Virus record (IMG/VR): IMGVR_UViG_3300020172_001853
Coordinates: 1 to 46,992 of that record
Source: a virus
DNA: 46,992 nt
Reading direction: 5' to 3' (one strand)
Made by a program: the position numbers and the translations under genes. The notes beneath the pieces are model-generated. The model was given only the letters and a program-made list of their open reading frames with translations, was not told the DNA's origin and made no database searches. Below are positions 35,101 through 43,608 of this stretch, in pieces. How positions within the stretch are numbered: position 1 is the first letter of the stretch; the number at the start of each line of letters is the position of its first letter.

Positions 35101-38100
35101 TGAAGTCTTTGTATATTGTTCCTCTTTGATTGCCAGAAGTAATAGTATATGCGTTATTATTAACCTGACTTGGTATTATAAAGAAGTATGGGTTTGTTAA
35201 ATCATATCCACTGACAATATATCCTGCAGAACTTTTTTCAATAATAACTGCACTATAGGTAATTTTATTAACAGGACTGCCTTTGTATAATTCAATTCTG
35301 TAATTTTCTTCAGGAACTATAACACTATCACTGATACTACTTGGGCTACTTTGTTCTGCAAGTAATTCAATGAATTTTTTGTCTGTATATCCTGCCATCT
35401 TATAAGACAACTGTACATCTAACGCAGCAAGATTATCTTTTATTAAGATTGATGCATCTGCAATTCCTAAATTTTTAACATAATCTCTGATCCAATTTAG
35501 ATAGCCAGAATTGCGTTCAACTGTTAACCCATTATCATATCCTTGTACTAATAAAGCAGTAGGAGTTAGATGCTGGCCTGTTGTTGCTGTTTCAAATTGT
35601 GCAGTAACAATATTTCTTGTATAATTCTGAGTATTGGCCAATAAAGCAAAGTATTTGGCTGGCTTGGCTAACGCAAGTGCAAGTTGTATAGCAAATGCAA
35701 ATTCGCTGCTACGTCTCCATGCAGTTTCAACTGGACCCATATCACCTACTGCAAAACTAACATTGGCTTTTCCGCTATCAAAGTCAGCTACAAGTATTTT
35801 TTCAGGACTAATTAAATTACCGTTTTCGTCAACTGGAACATACTGTGAAAGATTAGGACGTTGATATCTTGCATCAAATCCTGCGCGATTGCCGGCATGT
35901 ATATAACCCATGCTCAAATCACTCCACAGCAGACCGTTGCCTCCGGTATAAGGTGCCGGGCCGTATCTGTCATTCCAATAATCTGGTTTTTCGCTGAATC
36001 CTAGCATTTCCCATGGATGTGTATGAGGTCTATCAGTGTCATAAAAATACTGATAAACGCTACGCCATGCGCCTGGCAGTGTCTCTCCATTAACTACATC
36101 TCTAAATCGTTTATAGTTCCATGTAAACGGGTCTGATGCAGAAAACGTATTGTTTGTAGAATAATTTAATCTATTAGTACCAATCCAAGATAAAAAACCT
36201 TGGCTTAAAATTTGTGTAAATTCTGATCGCGTATAATCAGTGATTCTGAATTTTCCAGGCAGATAGTCATGAATATTAAAAATATTAGTATCGTATTGAA
36301 CCTTGATATTATTATAAATTCTACGTTCTAATTCTAATAATAAATTGTCTCTAAAATCATTGAATGCAGGGGTTATACTACCATCGTGCCCTTGTATTAC
36401 AGTTATTGGCTCTCTGTAGGTATCATCAACATAGATTTCAGGATAAAATTTTGGGTACATTCCCATTTTTGTTGGAGTCTCAGGAACAAAACAACCATCT
36501 GTTGAACCGTACTCGACAATGTCAATTTTATCACCATATAATAAACCAAATGAATCGTTGATTGTAATAGCCGGTCTGTCTTGTCTAAAATAAAAATCTC
36601 TGTCTTTTATTAATAATGTTTTTGATGTAACATTGTTAATTGTTCTTGTAAGATATGCTAGAACAGATTTATTGCTTATGATTTTATCATCAAAAATGCT
36701 TGTAATTTCATAACTTGTAATATCTGGGTCTAATACTGTATATGTAGGAATAATGGTTTTATCTAGATCACCATACGGAAGCATATCACTATAATACCAC
36801 GGGAATGAATCGTTTTTAACCGCATTAATTTGTAGCATAATAGCATCTACACTACCTGCAATGTCGTTGCGATTTAGATCTAGATTGCCTGCTAATTCTA
36901 AAAATTTAATTTTAAATTTTGTATATTCTCTATTGGCCAATCTAACAGAATTCACAAAGCTCATAGTAGGATGGTTTAAAAATAAACCAGCATAAACTAC
37001 AGGAGCACTATGCTGCAATACACTTCCACCTTTGTCTGTATATTGAATATCTCTAAGATTACTATTACCAGGAACTTTACCAATAATATCTAAACTATTA
37101 TTTTTTAGTGTAATCAAGTGATTACGCATCTGACCAAGTGTCAGCATATCAAGATTGGTATTAAGACTGTTAACATCCAAATTCAACGGAACTTCGTAAA
37201 ACGCATTAGGTGATACTAAATCTTTATTAAAGATACTAATAAAAATAACGTCATCTTTGACAATTAAATCAGGATTTACTAATACAGCATACTGATCAAC
37301 TACTTTAGTTACAACAAAATTACCAATATCTAAAATTGCATTGTTTACAGTAACTTTAATATTAGGATTAATAATGCTGGTATCTGGTATATTATCAATT
37401 GGAAATAAATTGGTTTCACCATCATATGCAAATTGATAATTTTGATATTGATGACTAAAATCTCTATTAATGGTCCAGATGTTCTGTCTTTGACATGTGG
37501 TTGCGTTGATGTTCTTTTGCAAATAGCCTGCATTAACTGTAACAGTTTCTATTCCCCCGCCACCAATTAGATAATCAAATGATTGTGTGTCGTAATCATT
37601 TGTAAATTGAATATCTCCTTGGCTCACAAAGTTTTTATAACTTAGAGGAAATCCAATTACACTGTCGTTATTACCATTTCCTCTTTTGTAAGAAAATATC
37701 TTTGTTCCCTGAAAGGTTGTACCTGGATACACCGAGCTATTAGTAAAACTTACACCATCGTCATTAATAACATCAAATAATGGTTCCTGATTGTTATAAG
37801 TTTTTTCCTGCGAAGGTATCCAATTTGCGCCATTATAGTGCCAGTGCTTTCCTCCGTTGTTTCCAGATAAAATTAGAACTGTGTTTCCAGCAATAATGGT
37901 CGTATCATCAGTTTCTTGAATATAAGCCTTGTACACAAGAGGGTCAGGGGCTTCAGTTGTTAATTCAATAGTAAATTTGTAAATTTTATTTCTTACATCA
38001 TTATTAATGTCATTTGAAAATATGACTCTGTCGCCTGTAGTTAATGTTAAATTACCTACTGTGAATGTCTTATTATCTACACAAACCAATCCTTGTATTT

Positions 38101-40291
38101 GAGTAAATGCATTACTGATAGTTGTGTCAAGAATATCAACTGGCTGTTTTGCTTCAGCACCAAAATTATATAATTGTAAATCAGCATCAAATTCAATGAC
38201 CGGTCTGCTGGCTCTTAAGTTTTGATTGAATATTGCATCCGTTCCGTTATAGTCTGCAGTTTTTTGAATCACATCCATATGGAACCAACGATTGGCTCTT
38301 GACCAAGGATTTCTATCAATGCTTGATCGCTTTACGGTCATGTAATCTTGAATTGCAGGTTGCAAATAAGCATTTATTAATGCTCCACTACCAGATCCTC
38401 CTAATAGATTTACTGGGTTAGTTGGCAGTGTTGAATAATTTCCGCGGTCTTTAATTTTAAATGCAGCAATAGGTCCGGAAGTAGGCGGAGCAATGGTTAT
38501 CTTGGGTGCAGAGAAATATCCCAAGCCAGCAGTATCTACTATAATACTTGTAACTGTTCCGTTGGTAATTACAGCGTGAGCAAAAGCATTTGTTCCGGCA
38601 GCTGGAGCCGATTCTACTGTCACAACCGGAGCAGAGGTATATCCTGATCCACCATCGATGATATTGATTGATATTATAGCACCAGTAATTGAATTTATAA
38701 CCGCGCTGGCAACAGCCGTGTCTTTAACAATGTCAGTTACTACAGCAGTAGCCGCAGATGATCCAACTCCACCATCAAGTGTCAATCTATCGCCTACAAT
38801 ATATTTTTGCCCTGCTTCAACTATAGTGCTGGTGTTTATAGATTCTATAGAAACTAAATCTAGCTCTGATATTAAAGTAATTGCTGTTCCAACACCTTCA
38901 ACGTAATAATTTTTGTTTCTCCATTCTTCAGGGACACTACTATCAAATTTAACTTTTAATCCGTTTGTAAATTTTACTCCGTTTGGACTTGTATAGTTAA
39001 TTTGATTTAATATTTCTAGATCTGGATCAATTGTACTTGCTGTAGGTTCAACTAATTTGATAGTTCCTACTGCATCGTTATCCTCCCCACTCTGATAGAA
39101 CAATGTGTCAAGAGGAGCAGTTATGTATGGGACTAATGTTAATAAATTTAATCTTGCATAGAATTCGCGACCAGCATACTCTGTACCTGCCTTGATTCTT
39201 ACTTTTCTTTCGTTAGGAACTGCTGATTTTGGAACTAAAATAATTCTTTCAGAGTTGTCTTGGTCTCTTTCAATTTTAATAGTAAAAATACCGGTTCTCT
39301 GGCCAACCGGAATTAAATTAGTTTGATCAAAATATGCAATGCCATCTTCTACTCTAGATGTGTCGACCCAATAGATATCGTCAATATAAGAAGGATTTAC
39401 AAATACTACTGATGCATTTTCAAGGTACCTCACTGTACCGTCAATTCCGCCCAAGTTATTATTTAAATCTTGTGGATTGGATCCAAGGATCTGGGAAAAA
39501 GATAAATTTGTAGCATAGTCGACATCGTCGACCATTGGCATAGATGTCCATTTATTTTGAGCAGCACTGTCTGGTACTGTAAATCTAACTGTTCCTGTAG
39601 ATTGTCCGTTATTAGAAACTCCTAATACTTGCTTGGCATCTAAATTAGGCATTTCTGGATCAAGACCATTTACTGTAGGTTTTGATTGAATATAAAATTC
39701 ATTCCCTGGCTCATTTATATTAAAATCATAAATTCCGCCTCTAGATAGAGTAATAGTTGGATTAGGAGTTTTTCCGTACCCGGTAAATTCATATGTGCTA
39801 GTTGTAGCATTGTATGATACTTCAAACGTTCCTTGTAAAGGCACGCCAACCGCCGATACTACTACTGGGGCTGGTCCGTTATCTAACCAATAGTATTGAC
39901 TGAAGTTAACAAATTTATCTAAGTCAATTTTAGGATTATATGTGTAATATTCATTATCAAATAAACGACTGTGGTTATTCGTTAATCCGCCATAATACTT
40001 AATTTTATTAATAATGTCTGTGTACGTTGTTGCAAATTCTATTTCGTTAGTAACATCATTTTTTAATACCAAGGACGGTTCAAGTTGATAATTTTGTCTA
40101 TCGACGGACGCTTCTTCGATATAACTATCGGTAGTTTTATACGATGGAGCTAATTTTCTTCCAATATATCCGTTTATTTTTTTCAACGCAGGTTCACTGA
40201 CCAATTGGTCTAATGTTGCGTTCAAAAACTTTTTGTTAGTTTCAGTTTGAAAAATTTCTGGAAGAAATTGATGTGTCTTAATAACGGCCAT
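26132..40291 (-). CDS. Giant baseplate/tail structural protein, possible gp7-position (4,719 aa)
   Basis: One uninterrupted frame of 14,160 nt. The N-terminus (FLPEIFQTETNKKFLNATLD, YIGRKLAPSY, RQNYQLEPSLV, DKFVNFSQYYWLDNGPAPVV) is the opening of large structural proteins in marine T4-like phages. Around residue 1420 lies HPWEMLGFSEKPDYWNDRYG with PAPYTGGNGLLWSDL. Residues about 2340-3054 form an FG-GAP-type beta-propeller, and about 3850-4095 form a second five-repeat propeller. GxGYxxxP repeats occur at three places. The C-terminus has PGEVFINGELIHYYQ and RRGVDGTGAANLH, fibre-attachment-like. It follows gp6 by 11 nt, with AGGAAAAG as ribosome site. By position it replaces T4 gp7 (1,032 aa), probably as a fusion. 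The role is baseplate/tail-structure, inferred. Confidence 0.85.
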   Translation of the reverse strand: MAVIKTHQFLPEIFQTETNKKFLNATLDQLVSEPALKKINGYIGRKLAPSYKTTDSYIEEASVDRQNYQLEPSLVLKNDVTNEIEFATTYTDIINKIKYYGGLTNNHSRLFDNEYYTYNPKIDLDKFVNFSQYYWLDNGPAPVVVSAVGVPLQGTFEVSYNATTSTYEFTGYGKTPNPTITLSRGGIYDFNINEPGNEFYIQSKPTVNGLDPEMPNLDAKQVLGVSNNGQSTGTVRFTVPDSAAQNKWTSMPMVDDVDYATNLSFSQILGSNPQDLNNNLGGIDGTVRYLENASVVFVNPSYIDDIYWVDTSRVEDGIAYFDQTNLIPVGQRTGIFTIKIERDQDNSERIILVPKSAVPNERKVRIKAGTEYAGREFYARLNLLTLVPYITAPLDTLFYQSGEDNDAVGTIKLVEPTASTIDPDLEILNQINYTSPNGVKFTNGLKVKFDSSVPEEWRNKNYYVEGVGTAITLISELDLVSIESINTSTIVEAGQKYIVGDRLTLDGGVGSSAATAVVTDIVKDTAVASAVINSITGAIISINIIDGGSGYTSAPVVTVESAPAAGTNAFAHAVITNGTVTSIIVDTAGLGYFSAPKITIAPPTSGPIAAFKIKDRGNYSTLPTNPVNLLGGSGSGALINAYLQPAIQDYMTVKRSSIDRNPWSRANRWFHMDVIQKTADYNGTDAIFNQNLRASRPVIEFDADLQLYNFGAEAKQPVDILDTTISNAFTQIQGLVCVDNKTFTVGNLTLTTGDRVIFSNDINNDVRNKIYKFTIELTTEAPDPLVYKAYIQETDDTTIIAGNTVLILSGNNGGKHWHYNGANWIPSQEKTYNNQEPLFDVINDDGVSFTNSSVYPGTTFQGTKIFSYKRGNGNNDSVIGFPLSYKNFVSQGDIQFTNDYDTQSFDYLIGGGGIETVTVNAGYLQKNINATTCQRQNIWTINRDFSHQYQNYQFAYDGETNLFPIDNIPDTSIINPNIKVTVNNAILDIGNFVVTKVVDQYAVLVNPDLIVKDDVIFISIFNKDLVSPNAFYEVPLNLDVNSLNTNLDMLTLGQMRNHLITLKNNSLDIIGKVPGNSNLRDIQYTDKGGSVLQHSAPVVYAGLFLNHPTMSFVNSVRLANREYTKFKIKFLELAGNLDLNRNDIAGSVDAIMLQINAVKNDSFPWYYSDMLPYGDLDKTIIPTYTVLDPDITSYEITSIFDDKIISNKSVLAYLTRTINNVTSKTLLIKDRDFYFRQDRPAITINDSFGLLYGDKIDIVEYGSTDGCFVPETPTKMGMYPKFYPEIYVDDTYREPITVIQGHDGSITPAFNDFRDNLLLELERRIYNNIKVQYDTNIFNIHDYLPGKFRITDYTRSEFTQILSQGFLSWIGTNRLNYSTNNTFSASDPFTWNYKRFRDVVNGETLPGAWRSVYQYFYDTDRPHTHPWEMLGFSEKPDYWNDRYGPAPYTGGNGLLWSDLSMGYIHAGNRAGFDARYQRPNLSQYVPVDENGNLISPEKILVADFDSGKANVSFAVGDMGPVETAWRRSSEFAFAIQLALALAKPAKYFALLANTQNYTRNIVTAQFETATTGQHLTPTALLVQGYDNGLTVERNSGYLNWIRDYVKNLGIADASILIKDNLAALDVQLSYKMAGYTDKKFIELLAEQSSPSSISDSVIVPEENYRIELYKGSPVNKITYSAVIIEKSSAGYIVSGYDLTNPYFFIIPSQVNNNAYTITSGNQRGTIYKDFKKAKYTVPYGFEFNTKQQVVDFLVSYQRYLLAQGFIFIDRDNDLQEQKDWVLSAKEFLHWSVQGWKSGSILVLSPISTSLKVFDSSAVIDEIKNTPYASRVLDINFKPIVKNNFTISRDSNTFTFTANADQSIGFAELDLVQYEHLLILDNITVFNDIIYVPELGNRQYRLKLVGAKTANWNGSLELPGFIYSSDTVDEWVSGQDYLKGSVVKYKFRFYTAIRNITASEQFQTTNWQLIPSSELKSGVINNFATNAQQGINFYDIDNQPINEDLQLFSNGLIGFRNREYFTNLGIDGTTQSKFYQGFIKQKGTVNALNALQGATFGNLDTDINFYENWAVRVGEYGATDINKFVEFELNETDFSSNPTAFQLLDNTVEKQPDVLSFDNTNVFKSAGEYDAKILRAKTLNQTDTFKPLPVAGFVNLDDIDATIFDLNDYETLTTIVNNIGIGYKIWVARDFDKNWNVYRASLVNGYIFGLRYNIDDLVEVIFDRDHGLSTGDLVVIKNFEPEYDGVYQVDSIIDSTRFYIRLYQNLQQMKDTQAYAGVGILFKLTSTKIDYLKDVESIRPVAGWIPNDKVWVSNLDSDQNWGVYNKIDPWLYGVKIEPDASKLYGNDFFGQSVSLDPNTGQLLYIGAPGSGTGRAAIYGRASSTSWVPSSFLYGNSNGLSSFGKSIANGTGYFAVGAPDSYTNRGYVYVYKDGVLIQILTDAAGTTNDKFGESVAMSRDGNYLYVGSPGANKVLCYAVKTRAEDTQSFEGTGSATTYTLSSTVDDPTDIVVFAVLRSAEYVPTVDYTITQAANGIINFTAAGTGTSGAGVLTYTNLPATGGTGTGATFTIINSNSGAYSSIRVNGGSGYSNGDILTIPGTSLGGTSPTNNITITVSSKGTITNLTFGTAPTIFERFDVLKRTSYYKLIDTISGSAGTNFGCAVAVNRDSSIISIGANAKSLNGVSNEGSVSIYHRTITEFTTDGLSGTFTAPDNFNDVYRVVFNNTVLTEGTDWYRPTGTLNVVQFPGFATPTGGQKVRIETNQFVFNQLVNASDIGTSGQKFGSILAMCGTGCNLYISSPYYADIHYSSGLITRYVNVGRVYGQITGATVNPTVTAGHTFVINDRNIQLTGTTLASVVSSINSSNVPGISAEIYQGKLRINSDVAVANEKLDIKPGSTGTALADLGIEIYKKTQTIKHPNNVGERFGSSLGLSQSYGVLAVGSEGADLSIPITFDQSYSDTTFDSSSTKFVDLVNESGAVYVFDLMINPFESVDNPSLFAYTQKLVGPDLDTGDNFGSSVSLVNGILAVGVNKDSGLVNSGGSIYTYNNPDNKSGWNLIRYKDNQVDPESIDSAFIYNKKTQTILNFFDVYDPAKGKILGIVDQELDYKEEYDPASYNTVLRDDTTLNTTFYWGNRHVGKTWWDTSQASFIEYEQDTLQYRVKNWGSLFPGSQVKIYEWVESNFLPSQYVANGGDGVPKYPNNSAYTSVSIVDPATGIISQKYYYWVGSKTSVDVNKAKRTVSVATLENYISNPKDQNIPYIGALAQNSFALYNISNLLSSKDIVLHIDTCEVKNSNLIHNEYQLIQQGNPSQTIPARILNKLRESYCGFDEAGKLVPDPNLTVENGIGLLIRPRQGVFLDRIPALKSFVKNLNDIFVNYPALLISNAATLYSQEPQPLVYDDQVASFAELSYLDLDTFVDGYTILIPNDSRYNGRWTLYTYNGISQELELKNIQSFKTDLWWTPIDWYSSEYVEGTDISHVVANYGAIQTVNLVPDQYIQVLDDGIGNWLIYRVEDDLSLTLIAAQNATLTLNERLHEVSWGAGFDTTVYDIIDFDPAAGVEVGKIFDSVYTELLINSLAIEFNKLFFSIVNYIFSEQKTPDWIFKTSFIDVYHNLRTLEQIPNYIRDNQSFYNEYINEAKPYRTAIREYVPLYSKTDIATGSWTDFDIPGRYYDVDSIYRSPDINVSTDAEYFSLPIYSAYAENYKYKITNYIIGNVGVNYTTAPNVEIIGGGGSGASAITTINPATGKLTGIYVVNPGSGYISTPTVFINGVGSGATAYPILHNEYNVSGSYNTVRDITTTIKFDRISYSSNVIQWQPNTAYEQTIIVDGNKANAWNLDRLEFAETNTGVSSQDSDITELFFDDTGTKMYIAGNDSNRIYQYTLSIPWDATTASNVGAFSVTGQDTNVQGLYFRDDGAKMYIAGATTDSIYEYRLATSWMVNTASNVSVKSIASQDSSPRAVEFSKDGLNMYVVGTLTDTIYQYTLSTPWQIETATYSGKNLSVAGQDNFPTAIRFKSNGSKLFMIGQQNDTLFEYTLSINWDISTATFSNSYGLKTSTPTGLYFKYDGTGMYVSDSGTNSVQSYIFNSFGIVPVESNVYITSGNIIYYNNVAYIATNANVSSQSVFDFSRYSQIDNGNILLSAADRITSYYFPEVGRPGKDFGQLMFGTEYPGNKVEGKNFLANSYAITSNVIGFNYTGMRITSANIQQVDFAKGGFELNDTLRIQGQYDFPFKNNADFRIISIDHSEMMLSGPPIETLYTITLNSNVSLQEGDYITQANTRANAFVLHNYPTANVIQIIHSTTGFTVSANTIAINGVPQSAYIEEIVAGGAANVKITNLTIDTLLDSNIASFYKDTALGTRPEDINIVGGAYVDGYSSHAPEELIPGRVFDSLEMRVFTNNASNTATYGFREFQPMRGNIEFYRISSNSTTTLSANLSITDIDIYVNDASVLPDPGAVVGIPGEVFINGELIHYYQKYDSTKILTADPWTPNTEFATDHLIAHSGNTYLVLANVYANSTAYINSSNVRQVFVNTLSQLRRGVDGTGAANLHLTGTKVVDSSLVQVLPNTAPKFTTLSGTFNVAANVSWRIQLGAPITANVGSYITQNSNTANVRLLETVSSANTVAVQFVSGNLTIGSNTINIFNPVSSAWQTTAANVRAMKILGEVNGSGNVVLINNTILQSNLWIPLGTGVGLAGSTSEAAQFIRQEVSYTP
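28016..28735 (-). repeat. Second beta-propeller-like block (five repeats) in the giant protein
   Basis: About 240 residues with five copies of a 45-50-residue unit: GTKMYIAGNDSNRIYQYTLS, GAKMYIAGATTDSIYEYRLA, GLNMYVVGTLTDTIYQYTLS, GSKLFMIGQQNDTLFEYTLS and GTGMYVSDSGTNSVQSYIF, each with an SxQD-type linker. YVTN/SMP-30-like repeat character; the individual blades look incomplete, so a five-bladed arrangement is only one option. Confidence 0.75.
31130..33275 (-). repeat. FG-GAP-type (integrin-like) beta-propeller block in the giant protein
   Basis: At least seven FG-[KEQSC]-x(3)-[AS] elements occur: FFGQSVSL...YIGAPGSG, FGKSIANG...AVGAPDS, FGESVAMS...YVGSPGA, FGCAVAVN...SIGANAK, FGSILAM...YISSPYY, FGSSLGLS...AVGSEGA and FGSSVSLV...AVGVNKD. 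A GxGY-type insert sits between the third and fourth. FG-GAP propellers bind metal ions and proteins in integrins and in large bacterial adhesins. Confidence 0.8.
38480..38705 (-). repeat. GxGYxxxP beta repeats in the giant protein
   Basis: Two tandem units (GGSGYTSAPVVTVES and GLGYFSAPKITIAPP), each preceded by a NGTVTSI-type strand. The same element returns around 32500-32620 (GGSGYSNGDILTI) and 28975-29135 (GVNYTTAPNVEII, GSGYISTPTVFI), so it is spread over the protein rather than confined to one domain. This repeat is common in large phage structural proteins. Confidence 0.7.
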
Positions 40292-40302
40292 TACTTTTCC
40301 TA

Positions 40303-43300
40303 TTATGCTATATTAAGTTGCCCGGCTGTAATTGCACTAATAATTTGTACATTATCAACGGTTGCTGCGCTTACTAAAATTTCATTTGCTTCGGCATTAA
40401 TTTGATACAAGCTACCAAAGCTGACTAATTCTGCTGCTGGAACTATAACTACGCTGCTTACATTAGGGGCAAGCGCAGAATGTAGATATGCACTAAGCTC
40501 ACTGAAGTAAAAAGTTTCTCCAAATTCCCAATTAGAAATATCAAAATATGTATTGATAGCAGCAATTACCTGACTCTTTACATCGTTATCACTGATATTA
40601 ACATTTGGATTTTTAACAACTTTAAATGTAGCTCTGAGAGAATCTTCGGCTTTATTACCAAACAAAGGTTTAAACGTAGCCGGATTATAAATTATACTAT
40701 CGCTAATTGTTTTAAAATTTTCAATTGATCCAAACTCTGTTCTCAATTCATCACTAGTTGGCGCAACAGGTTGTTGCACTCTATTAGTAGGATCTGTTAT
40801 GTATGCATAATATTGATCACTGTAGCTTCTTGTAAGAATATAAAAATCAATCAAATTGTTAGGGCTAGGATCAATTCGTCTACTATTAGGCGCATTGTGC
40901 GTGTATTGAAACATTAGATCTTGCCGCCCCACCTTGGCTATATAATTTGTTAAGAGTGTTAAAGAAGATGCGTTTAAAAGAAAAAATTTATTTTCTGTAT
41001 AAGCATAGAAAATTGTACTTGACGGATATAAAGTTAGATTATTAATTATTTCTGTTTCTGTAGCATATGACGAAACAACGCCAGCTTGATCAACTGGATC
41101 ATACTTTACAAAATTAAATTGATCAACTGATTGAACAAAATATACAAATTTATTCTCTGGATTAGTAGTAGGTGCGACCAAATCATTGAATAAATCTGGA
41201 TTATCTGGCACTTCGTCTAGGTTATCGTCTGGAAAAGTAATATAAACTTTTCTGTTATCTTCGAATCCATCAGATTCTACAACTCTGTTCCATATTCTGT
41301 ATGTCTGACTGTAGAAAATACTATTAGCATTATCAGGTTGTGTGTTTGTACGTAAAATTTTAATAGCATCTAATCTAGTAGTAGCTGTTTTACTATCATA
41401 CACTTTTAAATCTGGATCGTAATAAAATCTAGTTTCTCTTTCGCTTTGGAAATAATAATTTACTCCTCTACTAGTTACAGTGTATTCTTGATTAGCAAAT
41501 ACAAATTTTAAGAACCAACTGTTGTCAAGCCCAATGCTTGACGTATTGCCAGCATTTGTAAGACTAAACGATCCTGTTCCTAAATTTGCCGCGTCAACAA
41601 TGGTCCATAATTTATTAACTACATCATAACGAACGCCAAATGTCTTATAACTTAAAATATTATTAATAATTTGAGTAGTCAAACTTGTGGGCCAAGAGTT
41701 AGCAAATACTGGAATAACCGAACTTATTTCTGCTCCTGTTGGAACATTTGTACTTAAAACAGCATTACCTACTCCCGGAGTAGGATAAGAAATTATACTT
41801 GCCCATAAACTAGTTCGTTGATACTCGGTCTCTGGAGTTCCAGTTTGTAGTTGGTTTTGTGCATCAAAATATTTTCCAGACGGTGCAGTAAACTTAACTA
41901 GTGCTCCTTGGGTCAAATAAATGTAGCTTGATGCGTTAAATGTACCAGTACTACGACCGCCGCTGAACGAGGCACGAGTCCAATTACCAGTCGGTGCATA
42001 CCGTGTTGCAGTTTTATAATATAGGTGTCTTGTGGGTATTTTAGCAATCAATGGCAGAATTAAATTTTGTACTACAAAATTAACTTCACTGCTGCTAGTA
42101 AACTGAAACGTTTCAATTTCTGCAGAATCTTCGCTATAGATAATTCCGTCTTCGGCAAAAATATTTGTACTGGAATATTTTCCAGTTGCATCAACAACGT
42201 CTAAAAATCTACTAACACCTGAGCTTGATCTATTAACTGCTTTAATTTTTAATATATTACTAAAAGTAGTGAATGGCAAAACATTGTAGTCTTCGCCGGT
42301 AACCATTCTATTCTGTGTATAATATTGTTGAGGTGCTTTAGTTCTTATATCCTCAAGAGTTTCTCTGGCTGTGGCATTTGTTACTGTGTATTGCAGGCTC
42401 GCGCGAATAGTTATCGTTTCTGCTCGTCCAGTTCTTCCGCGATAAGGAATTGATACAGTTACTGCACTCATTTCCTCTGGTGTAATTTTATAAGTCTGAT
42501 TATTACTTACTCTATAATATAATCTAAAATTACCTATAGGAATATTAGTAAACGAACCATCACCAAATACTAAATCAACTTGATCATTTGCTCTAGAACT
42601 TACACTATACAAGTTTCTATCAGCTGTATTATTATAAATTACATTGATACCATTAACAGCAGGAACTTGTGTCCATAATGTAGTTGGAGTTCCGGCTGAG
42701 TTTAACTGATATAACCAAACATCAGTATTGTTTATATTATCAAAATTTACGTTTACAATTCTATTTGGCAAACTTTCGGTAATAGTAAAATCAAGATTTT
42801 TTAATTCACCCTGTTTAAAATAAAAAAAGTATCCGGTATTATTGGATCCGTTGCCTTGGTTATCATTTCTATAGAGAAAATTAAAGACTCCGGTTGGTGC
42901 GGGCTCTCTTTCGTATATAAAAGTCTTGTCAGCTGAAGTTGGACTGATAATTTCAAATGGATATGTAACTCCAGCAACACTTGCTGTATAGGGCTGAACA
43001 GGAATTAACCCGTTAAGCAGATCAATTGCATATTCATCTGTTTTGACTCCGCTTAGAGTTTTTGTAGCACCCGGTTTGCCTATAGCTTGAGTGCTTACCA
43101 ACGCTGCATTAAGCACTGTAGTAAATTGTTCTAGCCAATTTTCGTTGGTACTATCATTCCAATTTACCAGCTGATTACTCAAATTTGTACCAGTACTATC
43201 GTAAATGATCTCGCTAGTACTGACATTTTGAAATTTAAGGTACCCAGCAGCTGGTAAGCTTCTTTTTGGATTATAGCTGATTAATTTTGCTAGCTTGAGT

Positions 43301-43590
43301 ATGCTGTCGCGACGTTCGGCAGTGTCTAGGAAGTTCTCTCTAGCATTAAGATCAGTTCTAAAGGCTAAACTTTGCCCTAAAAACGCGATAAGATCAATTA
43401 ACGCAATGTATTCTGAGCTTTCAGTGAAATCGTTAAAATCTTCTGGATAGTATGTACGCAAGTACTCAATCATGCTCTTGCGTAGGGTTTCAAAATCAAA
43501 GCTTTGAAAATCAGCTTCTCTGAAAGTCTGATAGATTTTAGTCCAGTCTTGCCGGGCTAATAAACTAGTTTGTCTTGTTGTAATCGCCAT
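40303..43590 (-). CDS. 6: Baseplate wedge protein gp6-like (1,095 aa)
   Basis: The N-terminus holds the gp6 hallmark: FREADFQSFDFETLRKSMIE, DFTESSEYIALIDLIAFLGQ, SLAFRTDLNARENFLDTAER and RRDSILKLAKLISYNP. A long beta-rich middle follows and the C-terminus (NPNVNISDNDVKSQVIAAIN, FDISNWEFGETFYFSELSAYLH) matches the J/gp6 ring-forming region. gp6 forms the baseplate inner-ring dimers that clamp gp25 and gp53. It is longer than T4 gp6 (660), as in marine relatives. It has a late promoter box upstream and an AAGG ribosome site, and sits downstream of gp25, the usual order in these phages. Confidence 0.92.
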   Translation of the reverse strand: MAITTRQTSLLARQDWTKIYQTFREADFQSFDFETLRKSMIEYLRTYYPEDFNDFTESSEYIALIDLIAFLGQSLAFRTDLNARENFLDTAERRDSILKLAKLISYNPKRSLPAAGYLKFQNVSTSEIIYDSTGTNLSNQLVNWNDSTNENWLEQFTTVLNAALVSTQAIGKPGATKTLSGVKTDEYAIDLLNGLIPVQPYTASVAGVTYPFEIISPTSADKTFIYEREPAPTGVFNFLYRNDNQGNGSNNTGYFFYFKQGELKNLDFTITESLPNRIVNVNFDNINNTDVWLYQLNSAGTPTTLWTQVPAVNGINVIYNNTADRNLYSVSSRANDQVDLVFGDGSFTNIPIGNFRLYYRVSNNQTYKITPEEMSAVTVSIPYRGRTGRAETITIRASLQYTVTNATARETLEDIRTKAPQQYYTQNRMVTGEDYNVLPFTTFSNILKIKAVNRSSSGVSRFLDVVDATGKYSSTNIFAEDGIIYSEDSAEIETFQFTSSSEVNFVVQNLILPLIAKIPTRHLYYKTATRYAPTGNWTRASFSGGRSTGTFNASSYIYLTQGALVKFTAPSGKYFDAQNQLQTGTPETEYQRTSLWASIISYPTPGVGNAVLSTNVPTGAEISSVIPVFANSWPTSLTTQIINNILSYKTFGVRYDVVNKLWTIVDAANLGTGSFSLTNAGNTSSIGLDNSWFLKFVFANQEYTVTSRGVNYYFQSERETRFYYDPDLKVYDSKTATTRLDAIKILRTNTQPDNANSIFYSQTYRIWNRVVESDGFEDNRKVYITFPDDNLDEVPDNPDLFNDLVAPTTNPENKFVYFVQSVDQFNFVKYDPVDQAGVVSSYATETEIINNLTLYPSSTIFYAYTENKFFLLNASSLTLLTNYIAKVGRQDLMFQYTHNAPNSRRIDPSPNNLIDFYILTRSYSDQYYAYITDPTNRVQQPVAPTSDELRTEFGSIENFKTISDSIIYNPATFKPLFGNKAEDSLRATFKVVKNPNVNISDNDVKSQVIAAINTYFDISNWEFGETFYFSELSAYLHSALAPNVSSVVIVPAAELVSFGSLYQINAEANEILVSAATVDNVQIISAITAGQLNIA

Positions 43591-43608
43591 AGTCTATACC
43601 TTATTCAG

